Positions 30,254 to 41,438 of a DNA stretch of 64,000 nucleotides are shown here, piece after piece; the first letter of the stretch is position 1, and each line of letters begins with the position of its first letter. The translations under genes and the position numbers were made by a program. The notes beneath the pieces are model-generated. The model saw only the letters and a program-made list of their open reading frames with translations, searched no databases and was not told where the DNA came from. Source of the stretch: Bosea sp. 124 (GTDB taxonomy: Bacteria; Pseudomonadota; Alphaproteobacteria; Rhizobiales; Beijerinckiaceae); NCBI RefSeq assembly GCF_003046175.1, contig NZ_PZZM01000001.1, positions 620,001 through 684,000 of the forward strand. The letters run 5' to 3'.

Positions 30254-31003
30254 TCAGACTTTGCCATACGGTCCGAAGCGGCCGACGAAGCGATGGCGGG
30301 TACCGGGATAGAGCAAGCGCACCGCCGTGACGGGCGCCCCCTGATTCCAGGTCCGCCGCTCGATCAGGAGGCAGGCTTCGCCCGCTTCGATGCCGAGAAG
30401 TCGGGCGTCGTCCGGTTCGGCCGGGACCGCGCTGATCGCGTGCTCGGCCTGCGACCACAGGCTGTTGCGGAGCAGCCAGTCTCCCGGCGGGGTCGTGCCG
30501 AAATCCTCATCCGCAGCGGCTGGAACGGTCGCGAGATGAATCACACGCTCTTCCAGCACATGGGGCTTGTCGTCGGCACGGTGCAGCGTGACCAGATGGC
30601 AGATCTTCTCGCTGCGCTTCAGGCCGAAGCGCAGGGCGAGTTCGGCCGAGACCCGCCCATCCTCGCGCATCAGCACCTCATGACCATAGCGTTGGCCGAG
30701 CCGCTCCACCTCTTCCGGAATCGAGAGGATGTCGAGCATGGCATGGCTCGCCGGCGGGTTCGCGACGACGGTCCCGGAGCGGCGGCGGCGCGTGATCAGC
30801 CCCTCGCGGGCGAGCTGCACGAGCGCGCGATGCACGGTCATGCGCGAGGCGCCAAGCTGCTCCATCAGCGCATGTTCGGGCGGCACCGGGGTTCCCGGCG
30901 GCCAGGTTCCGTTCAGCACGAGATCGCGGATCGAACGCCGGATCTGGTCGTAGATCGGGCCGGCGCCGTCCAGCCTCACCGCATCGAGCCTTGTCTGAAC
31001 CAT
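30254..31003 (-). CDS. hutC: Histidine utilisation repressor HutC (GntR/HutC family)
   Basis: 249 residues from the ATG at 31003. The N-terminal winged helix-turn-helix reads PVPPEHALMEQLGASRMTVHRALVQLAREGLITRR in two parts, and the C-terminal UTRA ligand domain begins near residue 90. HutC repressors bind hut promoters and are released by urocanate. It lies 5 nt downstream of hutF on the same strand, so the hutF-hutC pair would be autoregulated from the divergent promoter. A longer open frame upstream overlaps hutF and is a shadow. Confidence 0.93.
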   Translation of the reverse strand: MVQTRLDAVRLDGAGPIYDQIRRSIRDLVLNGTWPPGTPVPPEHALMEQLGASRMTVHRALVQLAREGLITRRRRSGTVVANPPASHAMLDILSIPEEVERLGQRYGHEVLMREDGRVSAELALRFGLKRSEKICHLVTLHRADDKPHVLEERVIHLATVPAAADEDFGTTPPGDWLLRNSLWSQAEHAISAVPAEPDDARLLGIEAGEACLLIERRTWNQGAPVTAVRLLYPGTRHRFVGRFGPYGKV

Positions 31004-31008
31004 GAACG

Positions 31009-32376
31009 CTAGAGTGCCGCCAGCAGCTTGCGCATGACGCCGGCGAAGCGCGCCTTCACGGCCTCGCGGGCCGGATGGCGCCCGTCGACGACAACGGGCC
31101 TGCCGCCGACGAAGACATCCCGCACGGGCAGTGCATTTGCCGCGAAGAGCGCGCTGTCGAGCACCGCTTCCCCGGTTTTGCCGATGAGGGCCGGATGGCT
31201 TGCGTCGAGCGTCACCAGATCCGCCCGCAGGCCCGGCGCGAGCGCCCCGAGCGCGCGACCGCAGGCCTGGGCGCCGCCAGCCGCCGCCGCCCGCCAGAGC
31301 GCGACGCCGGTCGAGGCGTCGGCTTCGGCCATGAGCGCGCGGCGACGGTCGCGGAAGCGCTGCGAATACTCGAGCAAGCGCAGTTCGGCGCCTGCGTCGA
31401 TCTGGATGTTGGAGTCGCTGCCGACGCCGAAGACCCCGCCCGAAGCCCTGTAGCGCACGCCGTCGAAGATACCATCGCCGAGGCTGGCTTCGGTGATCGG
31501 GCAGAGCCCTGCGACCGCACCGCTCGCCGCAATCGCATCGCGCTCGGAATCGTCGAGATGGGTGGCGTGGATCAGGCACCAGCGCCGGTCGAGTTCGACC
31601 GTATCGGCCAGCAGCGCGACAGGGCGGCGCCCCATGATCGCGACGCTGTCCTCGACCTCGCGCATCTGCTCGGCGACATGGATGTGCAGCGGTCCTTCCG
31701 GCCGCAGGGCCGCAAGCCAACCGAGATCGTCGAGGGCAACCGCCCGCAGCGAATGCGGGGCGAGGCCGAGCCTGGCGTCGGGCAGCGGGCGGATGGCGGC
31801 CTCGCTCGCCTCGATCAGCTTCAGATAGGAATCGCGGTCGTTGACGAAGCGCCTCTGCCCGTGGACCGACGGCGCCTGACCGAAATTTCCGAAACGGTAG
31901 AGCACCGGCAGAAGGGTCAGGCCGAGCCCGGTCTCGCCGGCAGCGGCGGCGATGGCGCCGCCCATCGCGGCGATGTCGGCATAGGGTCGGCCGTCCTTGT
32001 CGTGATGCAGGTAGTGGAACTCGGCCAGAGCCGTGAAGCCGCCCTCCAGCATCTCGACGAAGGCCTGCGCCGCGAGCGCCTGGACATCGTCCGGATCGAG
32101 CCGGTCGAGGAAGCGGTACATCACGTCGCGCCAGGTCCAGAACGAGTCCTCGGCCGCCCCGCGACGCTCGGACAAGCCCGCCATGCCGCGCTGGAAGGCA
32201 TGGCTGTGGAGGTTCGGCATGCCGGGCAACGCAAGCCCCGTCAGCCGCGTGTCTCCGGCGCCGGCCGGCACGCCGGCCTCGACCGCGGTGATCGCCCCCT
32301 CCGAGACGGTGAGCCGGACATCATCGGCGAAACCGCCCGGCAGCAGGGCCTGCTCCAGATGCAGGGTCAGGGTCAC
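31009..32376 (-). CDS. hutF: Formimidoylglutamate deiminase
   Basis: Converts N-formimino-L-glutamate to N-formyl-L-glutamate and ammonia in the five-step histidine pathway. 455 residues of the amidohydrolase superfamily: metal ligands in MPNLHSHAFQRGM, LHIHVAEQ and LIHATHLDDSE, and the catalytic Asp in GVGSDSNIQIDA, with Ser-Asn after Asp as is usual for HutF. It is divergent from hutI over a 104-bp promoter with two operators. Presence of hutF with hutG defines the route as HutF/HutG rather than HutE. Confidence 0.95.
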   Translation of the reverse strand: MTLTLHLEQALLPGGFADDVRLTVSEGAITAVEAGVPAGAGDTRLTGLALPGMPNLHSHAFQRGMAGLSERRGAAEDSFWTWRDVMYRFLDRLDPDDVQALAAQAFVEMLEGGFTALAEFHYLHHDKDGRPYADIAAMGGAIAAAAGETGLGLTLLPVLYRFGNFGQAPSVHGQRRFVNDRDSYLKLIEASEAAIRPLPDARLGLAPHSLRAVALDDLGWLAALRPEGPLHIHVAEQMREVEDSVAIMGRRPVALLADTVELDRRWCLIHATHLDDSERDAIAASGAVAGLCPITEASLGDGIFDGVRYRASGGVFGVGSDSNIQIDAGAELRLLEYSQRFRDRRRALMAEADASTGVALWRAAAAGGAQACGRALGALAPGLRADLVTLDASHPALIGKTGEAVLDSALFAANALPVRDVFVGGRPVVVDGRHPAREAVKARFAGVMRKLLAAL

Positions 32377-32394
32377 AGCATCGCTCCATCGGTC

Positions 32395-32410
32395 AATTGC
32401 ATATGCAATT
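32395..32410. promoter_or_regulatory. HutC operator, site 1
   Basis: AATTGCATATGCAATT is a perfect 16-bp palindrome in the divergent hutF/hutI promoter, 19 bp from the hutF start. The second site is centred 27 bp away. GntR/HutC regulators bind such short AT-rich dyads, and hutC is in the same locus, so assignment is strong by position though not demonstrated. Confidence 0.8.
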
Positions 32411-32421
32411 CATCGCTTGCC

Positions 32422-32437
32422 ATTTGCATATGCAATT
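32422..32437. promoter_or_regulatory. HutC operator, site 2
   Basis: ATTTGCATATGCAATT shares the 12-bp perfect core TTGCATATGCAA with site 1 and differs from it at one position. It is about 43 bp upstream of the hutI GTG start. Two sites in tandem fit cooperative repression of both divergent transcripts. Confidence 0.8.
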
Positions 32438-32480
32438 GGATAGCATATTCGAAATCGAAGGATAGTCGAGAGGACGTGAC

Positions 32481-33713
32481 GTGGCGACGATGCCCAGCGA
32501 GCCCCCGATCTGCGACAGGCTCTGGACGCAGGCGCGACTGGCGACGATGTCGCCTGCGATCCCCGCCCCCTATGGCGCCATCGAGGACGGTGTCGTGGCA
32601 GCGAAGGACGGGCGGATCCTTTATACCGGTCCGCGCAGCGAGGCACCGGCCTTTCGCGCCACCGAAACGATCGATTGCGGCGGGCGCTGGATCACGCCCG
32701 GCCTGATCGACTGCCACACCCATCTCGTTTATGGCGGCGACCGCGCCCATGAATTCGAGCTCCGCCTCCAGGGCGCGAGCTATGAGGAGATCGCGCGGGC
32801 CGGCGGCGGCATCCTCTCCACCGTCAAGGCGACGCGGGCGGCGAGTGAGGCCGAACTCTTCGCCAGCGCCGAGCGGCGCCTTGCAGCGCTGATGGCGGAG
32901 GGCGTCACCACCGTCGAGATCAAGTCCGGCTACGGGCTGGAACAGGACGCCGAGATCAAGCAGCTTTCGGTCGCACGCCGTATCGGGCGGGAGCGACCTG
33001 TCAGGGTCCGGACGACCTTCCTCGGGGCGCATGCGGTGCCGCCCGAGTTCAAGGGCCGCTCAGGTGCCTATGCCGATCTCGTCGCCGGGCCGATGCTCGA
33101 CGCCATCACCGCGCACGGCCTGGCGGATGCTGTCGACGTGTTCTGCGAGGGCATCGCCTTTTCGCCGGAGGAAACCCGGCAGGTCTTCGCAGCCGCCAAG
33201 GCGAAGGGGCTGGCGATCAAGATTCACGCCGAGCAGCTTTCCAATCTCGGCGGCGCGGCGCTGGCGGCGGAAATGGGCGCCCTGTCCGCCGACCATCTCG
33301 AATATCTCGACGAGGCCGGCGTGATCGCCATGGCCGAGGCCGGTACGGTCGCGGTCGTCCTGCCCGGCGCCTTCTATTTCCTGCGCGAGACGCAGATGCC
33401 GCCGATCGAAGCGATGCGCCGGCATGGCGTGGCGATCGCGCTCGCGACCGATGCCAATCCGGGCTCCTCGCCGCTGACCTCGCCGCTTCTGGTGATGAAC
33501 ATGGCCTGCACACTCTTCCGGCTGACGCCGGAGGAGGCGCTGACCGGGTTGACCCGGCATGCGGCGCGGGCGCTGGGGCTCCAGGATCAGATCGGTACGC
33601 TCGAACCCGGCAAGGCCTGCGACCTCGCGATCTGGGACATCGAACGCCCTGCCGAACTTGCCTACCGCATCGGCTTCAACCCGCTTCACGCCCGCATCTG
33701 GAACGGACAATGA
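32481..33713 (+). CDS. hutI: Imidazolonepropionase
   Basis: Hydrolyses 4-imidazolone-5-propionate to formiminoglutamate. 410 residues; amidohydrolase metal motif [19 protein letters not shown], substrate segment [20 protein letters not shown], and the C-terminal [12 protein letters not shown]. The GTG at 32481 has GAGAGGA 6 nt upstream and is preferred over the ATG at 32490. First gene of the plus-strand hut operon; the next start overlaps its stop. Confidence 0.95.
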   Translation: MATMPSEPPICDRLWTQARLATMSPAIPAPYGAIEDGVVAAKDGRILYTGPRSEAPAFRATETIDCGGRWITPGLIDCHTHLVYGGDRAHEFELRLQGASYEEIARAGGGILSTVKATRAASEAELFASAERRLAALMAEGVTTVEIKSGYGLEQDAEIKQLSVARRIGRERPVRVRTTFLGAHAVPPEFKGRSGAYADLVAGPMLDAITAHGLADAVDVFCEGIAFSPEETRQVFAAAKAKGLAIKIHAEQLSNLGGAALAAEMGALSADHLEYLDEAGVIAMAEAGTVAVVLPGAFYFLRETQMPPIEAMRRHGVAIALATDANPGSSPLTSPLLVMNMACTLFRLTPEEALTGLTRHAARALGLQDQIGTLEPGKACDLAIWDIERPAELAYRIGFNPLHARIWNGQ

Positions 33714-35245
33714 GCATGTCTCTCCCCCTCGCCCCCGGCCAGGCGGCCCTGACGCAATGGCGTGACGTGCTCGACGGCGCGTCGGTCTCGCTTTCCGCCT
33801 CGAGCGCCGCCGCCATTGCGGCCGCGCAAGCCATCGTCGACGACATCGTCGCGGCCGGAACCGTGACCTATGGCGTCAACACCGGCTTCGGCAAGCTCGC
33901 CAGCGTGCGCATCGCCGATGCCGATCTCGCCACGCTCCAGCGCAACCTGATCCTATCCCATGCGGTCGGCACCGGCCCTGCTTTGCCCGACGGCGTGGTC
34001 CGGCTGATCCTCGCGATGAAGGCGGCGAGCCTGGCGCGCGGGGCATCTGGCGTGCGGCCCGTCGTGGTCGAGGCGCTGCTCGGCGCGCTCAGGGCCGATG
34101 CCCTGCCGGTCGTGCCGGCCAAGGGCTCGGTCGGCGCGTCGGGCGATCTCGCGCCGCTCGCCCATCTCACCGCCGCGCTGATGGGCGTCGGCGAGATCAG
34201 GCTGAAGGGCGAGGTCATGCCGGCGGCCGATGCGCTGTCCCGGATCGGCCAGGCACCGCTCGCGCTCGGCCCCAAGGAAGGGCTCGCCCTGATCAACGGG
34301 ACGCAGGTCTCGACGGCGCTCGCGCTCGCCGGGCTCAGCGCGATGGCCCGCGTCTTCGACGCCGCGCTCGTGGCGGGCGCGCTTTCGGTCGATGCGCTGA
34401 AAGGCTCCGATACGCCGTTCGATCCGCGCATCCAGAACCTGCGTGGGCAGCCCGGCCAGATCCGCGTCGCCGCCATCCTGCTCGAACTGATCGCCGGCAG
34501 CGAAATCCGCGACAGCCACCGTTTCGGCGACAGCAAGGTGCAGGACCCCTATTCGCTGCGCTGCCAGCCGCAGGTGATGGGCGCGATCCGCGACCTGCTC
34601 GGCAATGCCGCTGCGACGCTCGGAATCGAAGCCAATGCCGTCACCGACAACCCGCTGGTGCTGGGGCCGGGCGAGATCGTCTCAGGCGGGAATTTCCACG
34701 CCGAGCCGGTCGCTTTCGCCGCCGACATGCTGGCGATGGGGCTGTGCGAGATCGGCAATCTCTCGGAGCGCCGGATCGCGCTGCTGGTCGACCCCGTGAT
34801 GAGCGGTCTGCCGCCCTTCCTGGCGCGCGATGCCGGACTGAATTCCGGTTTCATGATCGCGCAGGTGACGGCCGCCGCGCTCGCATCGGAGAACAAGCAG
34901 AAGGCCTATCCTGCTTCGGTGGACACCATCCCCACTTCAGCCAATCAGGAAGATCATGTCTCGATGGCGACGCATGGCGCCTTCCGCCTGCTCGACATGG
35001 CGGCGAATGCCGCCAGCATCGTCGGCGTGGAGCTGATGGCGGCGGCCGAGGCGATCGAGCATCATCGCCCGATGAAGACGAGCCCGAGACTGGAGCCGGC
35101 GCTGGCGCTGCTGCGCAGCCAGATCGCGCCGCTGACGGAGGACCGGTATCTCGCGCCTGACCTCGCGGCGGCGACGGCGTTCGTGCTGTCGGGCGCTGTC
35201 GGGAAGGCGGCGGGGCTGGACGCGTTTGCGGAGATCTCGGCGTGA
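33710..35245 (+). CDS. hutH: Histidine ammonia-lyase
   Basis: Deaminates L-histidine to urocanate, the committed step. 511 residues. The Ala143-Ser144-Gly145 triad in [14 protein letters not shown] forms the MIO electrophile autocatalytically. Other family motifs are [24 protein letters not shown], and [12 protein letters not shown]. The ATG at 33710 overlaps the hutI stop (ATGA). Normal length. Confidence 0.96.
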   Translation: MSMSLPLAPGQAALTQWRDVLDGASVSLSASSAAAIAAAQAIVDDIVAAGTVTYGVNTGFGKLASVRIADADLATLQRNLILSHAVGTGPALPDGVVRLILAMKAASLARGASGVRPVVVEALLGALRADALPVVPAKGSVGASGDLAPLAHLTAALMGVGEIRLKGEVMPAADALSRIGQAPLALGPKEGLALINGTQVSTALALAGLSAMARVFDAALVAGALSVDALKGSDTPFDPRIQNLRGQPGQIRVAAILLELIAGSEIRDSHRFGDSKVQDPYSLRCQPQVMGAIRDLLGNAAATLGIEANAVTDNPLVLGPGEIVSGGNFHAEPVAFAADMLAMGLCEIGNLSERRIALLVDPVMSGLPPFLARDAGLNSGFMIAQVTAAALASENKQKAYPASVDTIPTSANQEDHVSMATHGAFRLLDMAANAASIVGVELMAAAEAIEHHRPMKTSPRLEPALALLRSQIAPLTEDRYLAPDLAAATAFVLSGAVGKAAGLDAFAEISA

Positions 35246-35260
35246 TGGCGCCCGTTCCGT

Positions 35261-35346
35261 CATGGTCGGGCTTGTCCCGACCATCCACGTCTTCGCCGAT
35301 CGAGCACTATGACGAAGACGTGGATGCTCGCCACGAGGGCGAGCAT
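35261..35346. repeat. Dispersed hairpin repeat (type B copy 1)
   Basis: Three consecutive hairpins: ATGGTCGGG/CCCGACCAT (35262-35270 with 35276-35284), CCACGTCTTCG/CGAAGACGTGG (35285-35295 with 35313-35323) and ATGCTCGCC/GGCGAGCAT (35324-35332 with 35338-35346). It sits between hutH and hutG. The 45475 copy has the same architecture. It resembles REP/BIME-type intergenic repeats. Confidence 0.85.
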
Positions 35347-35372
35347 GACGCTGTGGTTCGTGAGGTTTTCCG

Positions 35373-36182
35373 ATGACTACCGACATCGTCACCGTCACCC
35401 GGGGCCCCTCCCCGCTCATCCTGTCGATGCCGCATCCCGGCACCGGGCTGCCGCCGGAGGTGCACGCCGCGTTGAACGAGACCGGCCGGGCCGTGCCTGA
35501 TACCGACTGGCATATGTGCGAGCTCTACGCCTTCGCGGAACGCTTCCAGCCGACGATCGTCGAGGCCGGGCTGTCGCGCTATGTCATCGACCTGAACCGC
35601 GACCCGTCGGGCGCCTCGCTCTATCCTGGCCAGGCGACGACCGAGCTGGTCCCGACTACGACCTTCGACGGCGAGCCGATCTGGACGACGCCTCCTGACG
35701 AGGCTGAGATCGCGCGGCGGCGCGAGGCCTATTTTCAGCCCTATCACGACGCGCTCGCGACCGAGATCGCACGGGCCAGGGCCGCCCATGGCTGGTGCCT
35801 GCTCTGGGACTGCCATTCGATCAAATCGGAGATACCGCGCCTGTTCCCAGGAACGCTGCCGACGCTCAATCTCGGCACCAACTCCGGCCGGAGTTGCGCG
35901 CCCGCCGTTGAGACCGCTGCCATCGCCGCGATGGCCGACCATGATCTCACGCAGATCGCCAATGGCCGCTTCAAGGGCGGCTGGATCACGCGGCATTATG
36001 GCCGCCCGCATGAGAACGTCCACGCGATCCAGATGGAAATCGCGCTGTCGGCCTATCTTTCCGAGGAGGCGCCACCCTGGCGTTTCGACGCGACCCGCGC
36101 CCGCCCGCTGCAAGGCGCACTGGAGAGCGTCATCGCTGCGGCGCTCGCCGCAGCGATGGTCCAGACGGTCGGTCTCGGCTGA
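35373..36182 (+). CDS. hutG: N-formylglutamate deformylase
   Basis: Hydrolyses N-formyl-L-glutamate to glutamate and formate, the last step of the pathway. 269 residues of the N-formylglutamate amidohydrolase family: [13 protein letters not shown] near residue 15, [30 protein letters not shown] with its metal-binding His, and [22 protein letters not shown]. Not related to the arginase-like HutG of Bacillus. The gap to hutH (127 bp) is filled by a repeat element. Confidence 0.94.
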   Translation: MTTDIVTVTRGPSPLILSMPHPGTGLPPEVHAALNETGRAVPDTDWHMCELYAFAERFQPTIVEAGLSRYVIDLNRDPSGASLYPGQATTELVPTTTFDGEPIWTTPPDEAEIARRREAYFQPYHDALATEIARARAAHGWCLLWDCHSIKSEIPRLFPGTLPTLNLGTNSGRSCAPAVETAAIAAMADHDLTQIANGRFKGGWITRHYGRPHENVHAIQMEIALSAYLSEEAPPWRFDATRARPLQGALESVIAAALAAAMVQTVGLG

Positions 36183-36237
36183 TAGCTTGCCACTGCCTCT
36201 TCGATCAGACCGCCCCTTGCCCGGAACGGAGCCCGAC

Positions 36238-37905
<1,668 letters not shown>

Positions 37906-37907
37906 CG

Positions 37908-38480
37908 ATGCACGTGATCCGCGCCATCGATTGCCGCGTCATGCCGTGGAAGAACGGCGGTGGCGTGACGACCGAGATCGCAATCAGTCCGCCGGACGCC
38001 TCGCTCGACGATTTCGGCTGGCGCATCAGCATGGCACAGGTCGCCAGCGACGGAGCGTTCTCGCGCTTCCCCGGAATTGACCGGACATTGGCCGTGCTGG
38101 CCGGCCCGGGGATCACGCTGGCCTTCGCCGATGGGAAGAGCGTCGTGCTTACATCGGACGGCCCGCCCTACGCATTCGACGGCGCGTGCTCTGTCGAGGG
38201 TCGGCTTCTCGCCGGGCCGATCACCGACCTCAACGTCATGACGCGAGGCAATCACTGGCAGCAGCATGTCAGGCGCCTTGCCGGACCCGGCCGGCTCGCG
38301 CTTGCCGCCTCCGGCGACCGGCTGATTTTCGCCGTGTCCGCAGGCCACTGGACGATCGGGGAGGCGCAAATCGGCATCGGCGACAGCGTCGTGCTGGAGC
38401 ATGGCGAGCAAGGCCTGCTCACGGGCGATGAGGCGGCGGTCGGCTTCGCGATCGACCTCCATGCCAAAACACCGGCTTGA
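37908..38480 (+). CDS. hutD: HutD family cupin protein
   Basis: 190 residues. The typical HutD N-terminus IDCRVMPWKNGGGVTTEIA is followed by WRISMAQVASDGAFSRFPGIDRTL, then a bicupin body. HutD proteins are linked to histidine utilisation and thought to bind a pathway intermediate such as formylglutamate and limit pathway flux, rather than catalyse a step. Starts 2 nt after hutU. It converges on the hydrolase gene with only 10 bp between stops and no visible terminator. Confidence 0.9.
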   Translation: MHVIRAIDCRVMPWKNGGGVTTEIAISPPDASLDDFGWRISMAQVASDGAFSRFPGIDRTLAVLAGPGITLAFADGKSVVLTSDGPPYAFDGACSVEGRLLAGPITDLNVMTRGNHWQQHVRRLAGPGRLALAASGDRLIFAVSAGHWTIGEAQIGIGDSVVLEHGEQGLLTGDEAAVGFAIDLHAKTPA

Positions 38481-38490
38481 CGCGGCAACG

Positions 38491-39231
38491 CTATTTCAGC
38501 CTGGCCAGAAAGCCCTCGACCGCTTGCCAGTTCTCGGCGGCGCCGGCCGGATTGCGGTCAAGACGCAACGTGGATGAACCGTGGGTGCCCACCTTCGGGC
38601 GGAATTGCGTTTTCACGGCGGCTGGAGACGCATCGATGATCGCCTTTGCCGCGGCGATCTCGCCTGGATCACTTGCAGACGACACGAAAATCGGCACGGC
38701 GACCTTTGCCGCTGCGGCCCGCACCGTGCCCCCACCACCGAGGTATTCACCCGGCGAGAAGGCGAGGATGCCGGCGACTCGTCCCGGATGCTTTGCCGCC
38801 AGCAGGAAGACCAGCGAGGCCGAATAACTTGAACCCCAGAGCACGACCTTGCCGGTCCGGCCGGACGCCCTGGCCCAATCCAGTGCGGCTTCGAGATCGG
38901 GCAAAACCTGTTCGAAACCGGCGCCGGCGCGAACGCCCTTGGCGGTCTGGTTCTCGCGGCCCCAGCCGCTGCCGCCCGAACGCTGGTCGAGCGCGAGCGC
39001 ATTGAAGCCAAGCGCGTTCAACCTCGGCGCGATCGTCGCATACTCACCCGCATTCGACGAAGCCTGATGGAAGAGCAATACGACCGGCCTGGCCTTGTCG
39101 GCATCACCGGAATACTCCGCGAAAACCTTGACCTTGTCCGCGGCCACGAGCGTGACCGGCTCGGCCATCGCCGACCCTGCGACAAAGGCGGCAAGCACAA
39201 GGCCGGCGGCGAATGCGAGGGCTGACGTCAT
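38491..39231 (-). CDS. Secreted alpha/beta hydrolase (dienelactone hydrolase-like)
   Basis: 246 residues. A Sec signal peptide (MTSALAFAAGLVLAAFVAGSAMA) suggests the periplasm. The fold shows VVLLFHQASSNAGEY with oxyanion residues, the nucleophile elbow WGSSYSASL (Gly-Ser-Ser-Tyr-Ser; the last Gly of GxSxG is Ser), the acid in SASDPGE and the His in VGTHGSSTL. Likely esterase or amidase of unknown substrate. Not part of the hut operon by orientation. Confidence 0.85.
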   Translation of the reverse strand: MTSALAFAAGLVLAAFVAGSAMAEPVTLVAADKVKVFAEYSGDADKARPVVLLFHQASSNAGEYATIAPRLNALGFNALALDQRSGGSGWGRENQTAKGVRAGAGFEQVLPDLEAALDWARASGRTGKVVLWGSSYSASLVFLLAAKHPGRVAGILAFSPGEYLGGGGTVRAAAAKVAVPIFVSSASDPGEIAAAKAIIDASPAAVKTQFRPKVGTHGSSTLRLDRNPAGAAENWQAVEGFLARLK

Positions 39232-39354
39232 GCAGCGAACTCCGGCTTTGGCTGGTCAACAGCCTTAGCCCGCGTTCACGCGCGGTGGCGTCACGTCTGC
39301 TTCACGTTTCCGCGCCGACGAAGTGATCGGCACGGACAACGAGCCCGTCGCACT

Positions 39355-40761
39355 CTACCGGATCATCCCCATCGTACGCGGCAGCCAGAGCGTCAGCTCG
39401 GGGATGAAGGTGATCGCAAACAGCGCCGCGAAGAGCGGGATCAGCCAGGGCAGGATCGCCATGGTCGTCCGCTCCACGGAGAGCTTGGCGACGCGCGAGA
39501 GCACGAAGAGCACCATGCCGAGCGGCGGATGGAGCAGGCCGATCATCAGGTTCAGCGTCATGATCAGGCCGAAATGGATCGGGTCGACGCCGAGCTTGAG
39601 CGCGATCGGCAGCAGGATCGGCACCACGATGGTGATCGCGGCGATGGTGTCGAGGAAGCAGCCGATGAACAGCAGCAGCAGGTTCACCAGGATCAGGAAG
39701 ACCCATTTGTTCTGGGTCAGGCTCAGGATCGCGTCGGACATGATCTGCGCGGTGTTCGAGACCGTCAGCAACCAGGCGAAGATCGAGGCCGCCGTGACGA
39801 TAAAGAGCACGGAGGCCGTGGTCTCGATCGTGTCGAAAGTCGCCTTGGTCAGCGTCCGCAGCGTCATCGAGCGATAACGCACGAGGCCGAGGAAGAGCGA
39901 CCAGATCACCGCCGCAGCCGCTGCCTCGGTCGGCGTGAACCAGCCCATCGTCATGCCGCCGATCAGGATGACCGGAGTCATCAGCGCCATCACAGCCGAG
40001 AAGTCGAAATAATAGTCGACGGCCAGCAAGCCGGCGAGAGCGAGCCCGATCGCGAGATTATCCGACAATCCGGCCCATTTCAGGAGATAGGCGACCAGCG
40101 GGAACGCGAGCACGACCACCACCTCGATGCCGGCGGTGCCGATCTCCTTGAGCGAGAATTTGGAGTCCGCGCCCCAGTTGTAGATGCGCGCGAAGATCGC
40201 GACGGTGGCCATCATGAACAGCGTCATGACCACGCCCGGGATGACGCCACCGAGGAAGAGCGCGCCGATCGAGGTGTTCGACATCATGCCGTAGATGACG
40301 AAGGGCAGAGAAGGCGGGATGATCGGCCCCAGCGTGGCCGAGGCCGCCGTGACGCCGACCGCGACCTCGGCCGAATAGCCGTGATCCTTCATCGCCTTGA
40401 TCTCGATCGTACCGATGCCGGCGGCATCGGCGATGGCGGTGCCGGACATGCCGGAGAAGATCACCGAGCCGATGATGTTGACCTGGGCCAGGCCGCCGCG
40501 CATCCAGCCGACCAGCGCGACCGCAAAGGCGTAGATGCGGCCAGTGACGCCGGCGATGTTCATCAGGTTGCCGGCGAGGATGAAGAAGGGCACGGCGAGC
40601 AGCGGGAAGCTCTCGACGCCGGCGATCATGCGCTGCGCCAGGATGACGTCGGGCACCGAGCCGGAAACGAGGATGAAGGCGAGCGAGGCGACCGCCATGG
40701 CAATCGCCACCGGCACGCCGAGGATCATCAGGCCAAGAAAGGAACCGAGCAGGATTAGCAT
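39355..40761 (-). CDS. TRAP transporter large permease (DctM)
   Basis: 468 residues with about 12 membrane segments: the ion-coupled translocation subunit of a TRAP importer. Characteristic stretches are GVPVAIAMAVASLAFIL at the N-terminus, VPFFILAGNLMNIAGVTGRI, GMSGTAIADAAGIGTIEIKAM and IIPPSLPFVIYGM. It follows the small permease gene by 7 nt and completes a DctP-DctQ-DctM operon. Substrate, usually an organic acid, is not evident. Confidence 0.94.
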   Translation of the reverse strand: MLILLGSFLGLMILGVPVAIAMAVASLAFILVSGSVPDVILAQRMIAGVESFPLLAVPFFILAGNLMNIAGVTGRIYAFAVALVGWMRGGLAQVNIIGSVIFSGMSGTAIADAAGIGTIEIKAMKDHGYSAEVAVGVTAASATLGPIIPPSLPFVIYGMMSNTSIGALFLGGVIPGVVMTLFMMATVAIFARIYNWGADSKFSLKEIGTAGIEVVVVLAFPLVAYLLKWAGLSDNLAIGLALAGLLAVDYYFDFSAVMALMTPVILIGGMTMGWFTPTEAAAAAVIWSLFLGLVRYRSMTLRTLTKATFDTIETTASVLFIVTAASIFAWLLTVSNTAQIMSDAILSLTQNKWVFLILVNLLLLFIGCFLDTIAAITIVVPILLPIALKLGVDPIHFGLIMTLNLMIGLLHPPLGMVLFVLSRVAKLSVERTTMAILPWLIPLFAALFAITFIPELTLWLPRTMGMIR

Positions 40762-40768
40762 GTTGGTC

Positions 40769-41353
40769 TCAGGCCTCCGAGCCGTCGAAAGCTTCCGGCT
40801 TCTCCAGCACGGAATAGCCGCGCTGCCAGTTCTGCCAGGCGACGTGCAGGGCGCGGAGCGTCATCAGCGCGAAGGCGAGAACGACCGCGTTGAAGACGAA
40901 GGATTTCGGGAAATCGACCGTCGTCATCATCTCGTCGGGGATGAGCGACGCGTATTTGTACATCAGCCAGGTGCCGTAGGCGAAGAAGCCGATGCGAACG
41001 ACATCGACGAAGGTCGCCATGATGCGGCCGAGCCCCGGCGACATGTAGCGATAGAGGAAATCGACCTGGATGTGGCGCGAGGCACGCACGCAGAGCGACG
41101 CGCCAAGGAAGACCACGATGACCAGCGCATAGATCGCAATCTCCTCCGTCCAGGCGAAGGAATTGTTCAAAACGTAGCGGGTGAAGAACTGCAGGATAAC
41201 GCAGCCGACCATGACCCAGAAGGCCGTCAGCGTGATCCAGTCCTCGACGCCGTAGACGCCGAGATCGGCCGGCGGTGGCGCTTCGTCGAAGACATGGGCG
41301 AGTTCTTCGCTCGTCACCTTCGTATGGATTTCCGGCGTCGTGTCAGTGGCCAC
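40769..41353 (-). CDS. TRAP transporter small permease (DctQ)
   Basis: 194 residues, starting at a GTG (41353) with GAGG 6 nt upstream. Four membrane segments with the DctQ pattern, including LNNSFAWTEEIAIYALVIVVFLGAS with its conserved EE pair and the amphipathic region around RASRHIQVDFLYRYMSPG. It supports the large permease in the inner membrane. A long acidic N-terminus precedes the first helix. Confidence 0.92.
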   Translation of the reverse strand: MATDTTPEIHTKVTSEELAHVFDEAPPPADLGVYGVEDWITLTAFWVMVGCVILQFFTRYVLNNSFAWTEEIAIYALVIVVFLGASLCVRASRHIQVDFLYRYMSPGLGRIMATFVDVVRIGFFAYGTWLMYKYASLIPDEMMTTVDFPKSFVFNAVVLAFALMTLRALHVAWQNWQRGYSVLEKPEAFDGSEA

Positions 41354-41401
41354 GGCAGACCTCGCTGATATCGGCCGCAGCAGGGCCGTGGGCTCGGGAG
41401 A

Positions 41402-41424
41402 CCCGGCGGCGAGACGCCGCCGGG
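41402..41424 (-). terminator. Intercistronic hairpin between DctP and DctQ genes
   Basis: CCCGGCGGCG (41402-41411) and CGCCGCCGGG (41415-41424) form a perfect 10-bp stem with a 3-nt loop, without a T-tract. The position between binding-protein and permease genes suggests a stability or attenuation element that favours the binding protein. Confidence 0.55.
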
Positions 41425-41438
41425 CTGTTCGATAGGGC

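Noticed and set aside
31004..31720. Upstream extension of hutC
   Set aside because: The frame is open back to 31720, but that part overlaps hutF in another frame and is Arg/Gly-rich. HutC homology begins at the ATG at 31003.
32490..32492. Alternative ATG start for hutI
   Set aside because: The GTG at 32481 has GAGAGGA at 6 nt; the ATG would be 15 nt from that site, so the GTG was preferred.
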